A stretch of 64,000 bases of DNA from Stenotrophomonas maltophilia (GTDB lineage: Bacteria; Pseudomonadota; Gammaproteobacteria; Xanthomonadales; Xanthomonadaceae), in contig NZ_CP154630.1 of the NCBI RefSeq assembly GCF_039555535.1, positions 385,001 to 449,000 of the forward strand, written 5' to 3'. The stretch's first letter is position 1. Each line of letters opens with the position of its first letter. A program made the translations under genes and the position numbers. Below are positions 59,258 to 64,000 of the stretch, piece after piece. A model generated the notes under the pieces. The model made no database searches and was not told where the DNA came from. It saw nothing but the letters and a program-made list of their open reading frames with translations.

Positions 59258-62053
59258 ATGACCCTCGCCCCCGCTGAACTGTCCGCCGCCCTCCAGCCCG
59301 TTGTCGACCGCGCCTTGTCGCGATTGGCCCAGGCGCTGCCCGAGCCCTCCCCGGCCGACCTGCTGCCGCTGCTGACCCGGCTGGCGGTGGCCAGCGACTT
59401 CGCCCTGGATACCCTGGTGCGGCAACCGGCGCTGCTGGCGCAGCTGGCCGCCCCGGGTTGCCCGCCGATCCCGGCGCCGGTGCTTGACCCGCTGCAGCCC
59501 AGTGATTGGCCGGCACAGCTGCGGCGCTGGCGTGCGGCGATGTCCACGCGGCTGATCTGGCGCGACCTGGCTGGGCTGGACGACGTGGCGCAGACCCTGG
59601 CCGGCGCCACCACCCTGGCCGAGGACTGCCTGCGGCTGGCGCTGGACGCGCTGCAGCAGGAGTTCGCCCAGCGCCACGGTGTGGTTCGCGATGGCGAAGG
59701 CGCCCCGCAGCAGCTGGTGGTGTTCGGCCTCGGCAAGCTCGGTGGCGGCGAGCTCAACTTCAGTTCCGATATCGACCTGGTCTACGCCTACCCGCACGGC
59801 GGCGAATCCGATGGCCCGCGCGCGCTGGCCGCCGAAGAGTATTTCGCCCGCCTCGGCCAGCGCCTGGCCAAGCTGCTGGACGAAACCACGGTCGATGGCT
59901 TCAGCCACCGGGTGGACCTGCGGTTGCGCCCGTTCGGCAGCGCCGGCCGCGTCGCGCTGTCGTTCGCGGCAATGGACCAGTACTTCCAGCGTGAGGGCCG
60001 CGACTGGGAGCGCTACGCATGGCTGAAGGCGCGCGCGGTAGCCGGCGACATCGCCGCCGGTGAGGCGTGGCTGCAGACGCTGCGCCCGTTCGTCTACCGC
60101 CGCTACCTCGATTTCACCGCACTTGATGGCCTGCGCGAGATGAAGGCGGCGATCACCGCCGAAGTCGCGCGCCGCGAGCTGCACGAAGACATCAAGCGCG
60201 GCGCCGGTGGCATCCGCGAGATCGAGTTCCTGTGCCAGGCGCTGCAGCTGATCCGCGGTGGTCGCGAACCGGCCCTGCGCGAACGCCGACTGCTGGTGGC
60301 ACTGGATGCGCTGGTCGCCGCCGGTCAGATCGCGCCGGAGGATGGCGCGGCGCTGCGCGAGGCCTACCTGTTCCTGCGCCGGCTGGAAAACCGCCTGCAG
60401 ATGCTGCGCGACGCACAGACCCACGTGCTGCCCAGCGATGCATTGGACCGTGAGCGCATCGCCGTCGGCCTCGGCTATCCGGACTGGGACGTACTGCGCG
60501 CGGCACTGGCCGTGCAGCAGGCGCGGGTCAGTACCGAATTCGCCGCGCTGCTGGCGCCGCGCAAAGGCCAGGCCGCACCCGACGCACTGGCCAACTACTG
60601 GCGCAGCCTGCCCGACGGCAGCAACGCACCGCTGCTGGCCGAAGCCGGTTTCCTCGATGCCAACGGCGCCGACCAGTCGCTGCGTGATTTCGCCCAAAGC
60701 ACCGGTGTGAAGTCGTTGTCCGACGCCGCGCGTGCCCGCCTCGATCGCGTGCTGCCGGCGCTGCTGCATGCCGCCACGCGTTCGCCGCAGCCCGATGCCG
60801 CGCTGAAGCGCGTGCTTGGCCTGTTGCAGGCGGTGCTGCGCCGGACCAGCTATCTCGCACTGCTGGATGAGCAACCGAGTGCGTTGACGCGGCTGGTGGA
60901 TGTGCTGGCGCGCAGTGCGCTGCTGGCCGAGCGTCTGGCTGCGTATCCATTGCTGTTGGACGAACTGCTGGACGTGCGCGTGTCCGGGCCGATGCCGGAT
61001 GCTGCCGGCATGCTGGCCGAGTGCCAGCAGGTGCTGGCGGTGGAGGATCCCGAATCCGCGCTGCGCTGGCTCAACGAGACGCGGCTGGCGCTGAGCTTCC
61101 GCATGGCGATGGCCACGCTGGACGGGCGCCAGGGCGCGGTGGACAGCACCCGGCAACTGGCCGAGCTGGCGCAGGCGGTGGTGATCACTGTGCTGGCGAT
61201 GGCCGAAGCGGACATGCGCGCCGCACACGGCGAGATTCCCGGTGGGCGCTTCGCGATCATCGGCTACGGCAGCCTGGGTGGGCTGGAGCTGGGTTTCGGT
61301 TCCGACCTGGACCTGGTGTTCCTGCACGACAACCCGGCCGGCGTGGATGCCAGCGATGGTGCGCGGCCGCTGGAGCCGGGCCGCTGGTATGCGCGCCTGG
61401 CACAGAAGGTGATGGCACTGCTTGGCGCGGTCACCGCCGCCGGCCGCTTGTACGACATCGACGTGCGCCTGCGCCCGGATGGCGGCAAGGGTTCGCTGGT
61501 GTCTTCGTTGGCCAGTTACACCGAATACCAGCGCGAACGCGCATGGACCTGGGAACACCAGGCGTTGGTGCGCGCACGCGGCGTGGCCGGTGATGCCAGC
61601 CTGCTGGCCGACTTCGAACAGGTGCGTGCGCAGACGCTGGGTCGTGAGCGCGATCCGGCGACGCTGTATGCCGATGTGCTGAAGATGCGCGGCCGCATGC
61701 GCACCGAACTGGACCGCAGCGATGCCGCGCGGCTGGACCTGAAGCAGGGTGCCGGCGGCGTAGTGGACCTCGAGTTCCTGCTGCAGACCGGCGTGCTGGC
61801 GCGCAGCGCGCAGCATGCGGCGCTGTTGGAACCGCGCGATACACCGTCGTTGATCGATGCGCTGGCGGTTGCCGGCTTCCTGCCCGATGCCACCGCGCAG
61901 GGGCTGCATGGCGCGCATGCCACGCTGCTGGACGTAGGCCTGGCCTGCACGCTGGATCGGCGCCCGCGATTGGCACCGACCACGCCTGCGATTGAAGACG
62001 CGTGCGCAGTGATTACGGCAGCGTGCAGAGCCGCGGCGTTGCCGTTCGGGTGA
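59258..62053 (+). CDS. glnE: Bifunctional glutamine synthetase adenylyltransferase/deadenylase
   Basis: A 931-aa enzyme that attaches and removes AMP on glutamine synthetase in response to PII and glutamine. Two nucleotidyltransferase domains are clear. The N-terminal deadenylylase has [22 protein letters not shown] near residue 160; the C-terminal adenylylase has [23 protein letters not shown] near 672. Each carries the GS/DxD metal motif. A helical linker with [22 protein letters not shown] and the second [13 protein letters not shown] follow the two domains. The start used gives a normal N-terminus; no ribosome site is visible and a GAGAAT box lies six bases upstream. Confidence 0.95.
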   Translation: MTLAPAELSAALQPVVDRALSRLAQALPEPSPADLLPLLTRLAVASDFALDTLVRQPALLAQLAAPGCPPIPAPVLDPLQPSDWPAQLRRWRAAMSTRLIWRDLAGLDDVAQTLAGATTLAEDCLRLALDALQQEFAQRHGVVRDGEGAPQQLVVFGLGKLGGGELNFSSDIDLVYAYPHGGESDGPRALAAEEYFARLGQRLAKLLDETTVDGFSHRVDLRLRPFGSAGRVALSFAAMDQYFQREGRDWERYAWLKARAVAGDIAAGEAWLQTLRPFVYRRYLDFTALDGLREMKAAITAEVARRELHEDIKRGAGGIREIEFLCQALQLIRGGREPALRERRLLVALDALVAAGQIAPEDGAALREAYLFLRRLENRLQMLRDAQTHVLPSDALDRERIAVGLGYPDWDVLRAALAVQQARVSTEFAALLAPRKGQAAPDALANYWRSLPDGSNAPLLAEAGFLDANGADQSLRDFAQSTGVKSLSDAARARLDRVLPALLHAATRSPQPDAALKRVLGLLQAVLRRTSYLALLDEQPSALTRLVDVLARSALLAERLAAYPLLLDELLDVRVSGPMPDAAGMLAECQQVLAVEDPESALRWLNETRLALSFRMAMATLDGRQGAVDSTRQLAELAQAVVITVLAMAEADMRAAHGEIPGGRFAIIGYGSLGGLELGFGSDLDLVFLHDNPAGVDASDGARPLEPGRWYARLAQKVMALLGAVTAAGRLYDIDVRLRPDGGKGSLVSSLASYTEYQRERAWTWEHQALVRARGVAGDASLLADFEQVRAQTLGRERDPATLYADVLKMRGRMRTELDRSDAARLDLKQGAGGVVDLEFLLQTGVLARSAQHAALLEPRDTPSLIDALAVAGFLPDATAQGLHGAHATLLDVGLACTLDRRPRLAPTTPAIEDACAVITAACRAAALPFG

Positions 62054-62081
62054 TGCACGGTCGTGCGGGAATGCGCTCTTG

Positions 62082-62104
62082 GTAGGTGCCAACCTTGGTT
62101 GGCA
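62082..62104 (+). repeat. SMAG repeat arm (GTAGGTGCCAACC type)
   Basis: GTAG head followed by TGCCAACC-TT-GGTTGGCA, first arm of a dimer after glnE. Confidence 0.8.
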
Positions 62105-62138
62105 CAACCCATCAGCGTTCATGACCCCGGCAACAGCG

Positions 62139-62161
62139 TGCCAACCAAGGTTGGCACCTAC
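62139..62161 (-). repeat. SMAG repeat arm (GTAGGTGCCAACC type, inverted)
   Basis: Perfect inverted partner, 34 bases on. Confidence 0.8.
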
Positions 62162-62176
62162 CAAGGCATGTGGGGG

Positions 62177-62737
62177 TCAGCTGGTGGCGCGCAGCGGTGC
62201 CATCTTCCACAGCAGCGCGCGGAACGGCGCCAGCAGGCACACGCCGATGGCCAGCTTCACGGCCAGGTCACCCGCCGCCCAGCTCACCCACGGCAACGCC
62301 GAACCGGCAAACGCGATCGACCAGAAAATGGTGGTGTCCACCGCCGCACTGCAGGTGGTGGCCACCATCGGTGCGCGCCACCAGCTGCCACGGCGCAGGC
62401 GGTCGAACACGGTGATATCCAGCAGCTGCGCCACGATGAAGGCCGAGCACGAGGCTATGGCGATACGCGGCGTGGCCACCCAGATCGACAGCAGCACCGC
62501 CACCAGGAAGCCGATCCACGCCACGCGGCGCGCCGGGCCCGGGCCGAAGCGGCGGTTGATCAGGTTGCTGACCAGGAACGCCACCGGATAGCTGAAGGCA
62601 CCCCAGGTCAGCCAATCGTTGATCGGGTACTGCACCAGTACGTTGGACAGCAGCACCACCGCGCCCATCGCCAGTACCGCCAGCACGAGGGCGCGCGGGG
62701 TCAGCGGGGCAAACAGAGGGGCAGGACGCACGGACAT
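62177..62737 (-). CDS. Queuosine precursor transporter (YhhQ/VUT family)
   Basis: A 186-aa membrane protein with five or six helices. FSYPVAFLVSNLINRRFGPGPARRVAW near residue 50, SCSAFIVAQLLDITVFDRLRR near 95 and WWRAPMVATTCSAAVDTTIFWSIAFAG near 115-140 are the vitamin-uptake-transporter signatures of the YhhQ family, which carries preQ0/preQ1 or related purines. The ATG at MSVRPAPL is chosen over an in-frame start six codons upstream. No queuosine genes are next to it. Confidence 0.92.
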   Translation of the reverse strand: MSVRPAPLFAPLTPRALVLAVLAMGAVVLLSNVLVQYPINDWLTWGAFSYPVAFLVSNLINRRFGPGPARRVAWIGFLVAVLLSIWVATPRIAIASCSAFIVAQLLDITVFDRLRRGSWWRAPMVATTCSAAVDTTIFWSIAFAGSALPWVSWAAGDLAVKLAIGVCLLAPFRALLWKMAPLRATS

Positions 62738-62812
62738 GGCGAGCCAGGGGGACAAAGGGAATCACCCATTATCCGCCCGGCCCGCGCCAAATCCAAAAAC
62801 GCTCGTTCAGCT

Positions 62813-63325
62813 TTACAGCGCTTCGCTCATCACATCGCCCGCCGCGTAGGCGGTGGGCACGTAGGCCAGTGCCTGGCCCTGCGCGCTCTTCACGGTCCAG
62901 CCGGCACCGGCCTCGGTGGGGTCGAAATGCACCTGCTGGCCGACCACGAACGCTGCGGTCTGGTCTTCATGCATGCGCGCCGGCCAGCGCAGGGTCGCGG
63001 TCTGGTCCGCCTTGTCCGGCACCTGCAGCTGCACCTGGCGCTCGCCCTCCGGTGTGGTCTCCACCTTCTTCACCTCCATCGGCGGCAGCGGCACCGCCTT
63101 GGTGCGCTGGGCTTTCTCACGGCGTTCGCTGGCCTTGAACGGCGCCTTGGACAGTTCGGACAGGCCCGCCGATGCGGCAAGGGGCACCGAGACCACGATC
63201 ACCGAAGTGATCAGCACGCTGGCCTCGCTGCTGTTCAACTGCGGTGCGGCGCCGGCATGGACGGTGGGCACCAGCAGTGCGGAGAGCAGCAGGACGGAAG
63301 CAGGAACGCGCAGGCAACGGAACAT
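62813..63325 (-). CDS. Secreted protein of a paralogous pair, 170 aa
   Basis: A signal peptide (VPASVLLLSALLVPTVHAG) precedes a domain with ERQVQLQVPDKADQTATLRWPARM, AAFVVGQQVHFDPTEAGAGWTVKS and AQGQALAYVPTA. The last 90 residues align by eye with those of the gene just upstream, so the two arose by duplication. No enzyme motif or known family is recognised. A hydrophobic stretch (ASVLITSVIVVSVPLAAS) near residue 45 might be a second membrane segment. Strong AGGAGG ribosome site. Probably in one operon with its paralogue and the truncated gene beyond it. Confidence 0.75.
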   Translation of the reverse strand: MFRCLRVPASVLLLSALLVPTVHAGAAPQLNSSEASVLITSVIVVSVPLAASAGLSELSKAPFKASERREKAQRTKAVPLPPMEVKKVETTPEGERQVQLQVPDKADQTATLRWPARMHEDQTAAFVVGQQVHFDPTEAGAGWTVKSAQGQALAYVPTAYAAGDVMSEAL

Positions 63326-63357
63326 GGAGACCTCCTGGTCAGAGTGGAGACGGCGGC

Positions 63358-63852
63358 TCAGCGCCGGGTATCGAAAATGTCGCGCGGGCCGGTGGCCTCG
63401 GGCAGGTATTCCAGCGGGCGGCCCTGGTTGTCCTTCACCTGCCAGCCCTGGTCGGTCCCGGTCGGCTCGAAGTTCACGGTCTGGCCTACGGTGAACTGCA
63501 CGGCGGGATCGCCGGGGCGCTTCGGCCACTGCATCGACGCGGTGTTCTGCGGGTTGTTGGCATCACGCAGCAGCACCTCGCGGCGGCCGTCGACGGTGGT
63601 GGCGATGGCGCTCACCTGCATCTGCGGCAGCTTCACCGATGCGCCATGGCCGGGCGGCAGCCCGGCATCCTGGGCTTCCCTGGCAGCGGCGGCGCGCGCT
63701 GAAGCAACCAGGGGGGCGGACATTTCCAGGCTCGGCCCCTGCGGACCCGGGTCCTGCAGGATGATGATGCGGCGTTCGGCATGGGCAGTGTTCGCGCCGA
63801 GCAGGCCGGCAACCATCACCATCGACATCAGGGAAACAAGCAGCGGACGCAT
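63358..63852 (-). CDS. Secreted protein of a paralogous pair, 164 aa
   Basis: A signal peptide (cleavage near TAHAE) precedes a mature domain ending with REVLLRDANNPQNTASMQWPKRPGD, VQFTVGQTVNFEPTGTDQGWQVKD and NQGRPLEYLPEATG. These match in order the C-terminal blocks of the 170-aa neighbour (WP.R, FxVGQxVxFxPT, GWxVK, GxxLxYxP). Length and signal suggest a periplasmic or surface protein. A GAGGAGAA site precedes the ATG. Function unknown. Confidence 0.75.
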   Translation of the reverse strand: MRPLLVSLMSMVMVAGLLGANTAHAERRIIILQDPGPQGPSLEMSAPLVASARAAAAREAQDAGLPPGHGASVKLPQMQVSAIATTVDGRREVLLRDANNPQNTASMQWPKRPGDPAVQFTVGQTVNFEPTGTDQGWQVKDNQGRPLEYLPEATGPRDIFDTRR

Positions 63853-63871
63853 GTCGTTCTCCTCGCGGGAT

Positions 63872-64000
63872 TCAGGGCGTGGCGGCAGCAGCACCGGCCA
63901 CCGGCACATGGGGGATCACCAGTTCCTGCTGCAGCTGGCTGCGCTGGTGCAGGAAGTCGAACACCGATTCCACCGTCACCACCGAATAGTTGCCGGAGAT
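63872..64000 (-). CDS. 3' end of a gene cut by the window edge, unidentified
   Basis: The last 42 codons (minus strand) encode ISGNYSVVTVESVFDFLHQR, then SQLQQELVIPHVPVAGAAAATP and a stop. The frame is open to the window end and lies 19 bases upstream of the 164-aa gene, so it is probably the first or an earlier gene of the same operon. Too short to assign a family. Confidence 0.55.
   Translation of the reverse strand: MSGNYSVVTVESVFDFLHQRSQLQQELVIPHVPVAGAAAATP

Noticed and set aside
59207..62164. Long minus-strand frame opposite glnE
   Set aside because: Antisense shadow; glnE carries both nucleotidyltransferase domains in the other frame.

Overview
This 64-kb window is a high-GC gammaproteobacterial chromosome segment, most likely Stenotrophomonas (S. 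maltophilia complex). The best evidence is the set of short GTAG-headed inverted repeats in intergenic gaps, which match the SMAG (Stenotrophomonas maltophilia GTAG) REP-like family. The xanthomonad-type aa3 oxidase cluster, a PutA without a DNA-binding domain, and apparently leaderless gene starts agree with this. I see no prophage, transposase, tRNA or CRISPR array.

Layout. 1-3345: the 3' part of a 23S rRNA gene and three tandem 5S genes, each with its own terminator. 3.4-15.5 kb: an M28 lipoprotein peptidase, a VNG-repeat secreted protein, an EnvC-type murein hydrolase activator, an S41 protease, a rhomboid protease, a FadL-type porin, PnuC and PutA. 15.8-24.3 kb: the complete aa3 cytochrome c oxidase and heme A cluster (DUF2244, ctaC, ctaD, a small membrane gene carrying a SMAG repeat, ctaG, ctaE, SURF1, a CxxxC protein, ctaA, ctaB), with a DUF2909 gene on the opposite strand. 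24.4-34.5 kb: housekeeping genes (dnaG, yqeY, rpsU, tsaD, folB), a BASS transporter, a small phosphatase, YihY, an Abi/HEPN protein and an MscS-type channel. 34.6-39.7 kb: a GH3 beta-glucosidase, two lipoproteins (one a PQQ-type sugar dehydrogenase) and a YiaA-type membrane protein.

39.8-52.8 kb is the most coherent accessory block: ten genes that together look like a system for capturing and recycling murein peptides. The minus-strand arm holds an NlpC/P60 peptidase, a dipeptide epimerase, a MurR/RpiR regulator, an L,D-transpeptidase-fold protein and an APC permease. The plus-strand arm holds a transglutaminase-like protein, an Oar-like TonB receptor, a penicillin-binding-type serine hydrolase and a D-Ala-D-Ala dipeptidase. 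The AT-rich divergent promoter between the arms contains two short palindromes that could be operators. 53.2-64 kb holds an EF-hand protein, a HAD hydrolase, a DUF1338 (HglS-type) oxygenase, a succinyl-CoA:acetate CoA-transferase, glnE, a YhhQ-type transporter and a pair of related secreted proteins, then a gene cut by the window end.

Non-coding structure is rich. It includes at least eight sequence types of SMAG arm, a second 41-bp dispersed palindrome (three copies), a family of long palindromic intergenic elements (two copies), a 32-bp perfect palindrome, and two rho-independent terminators with no annotated gene in front of them, which suggest small RNAs. All functions are read from sequence motifs and family knowledge; no search was run.
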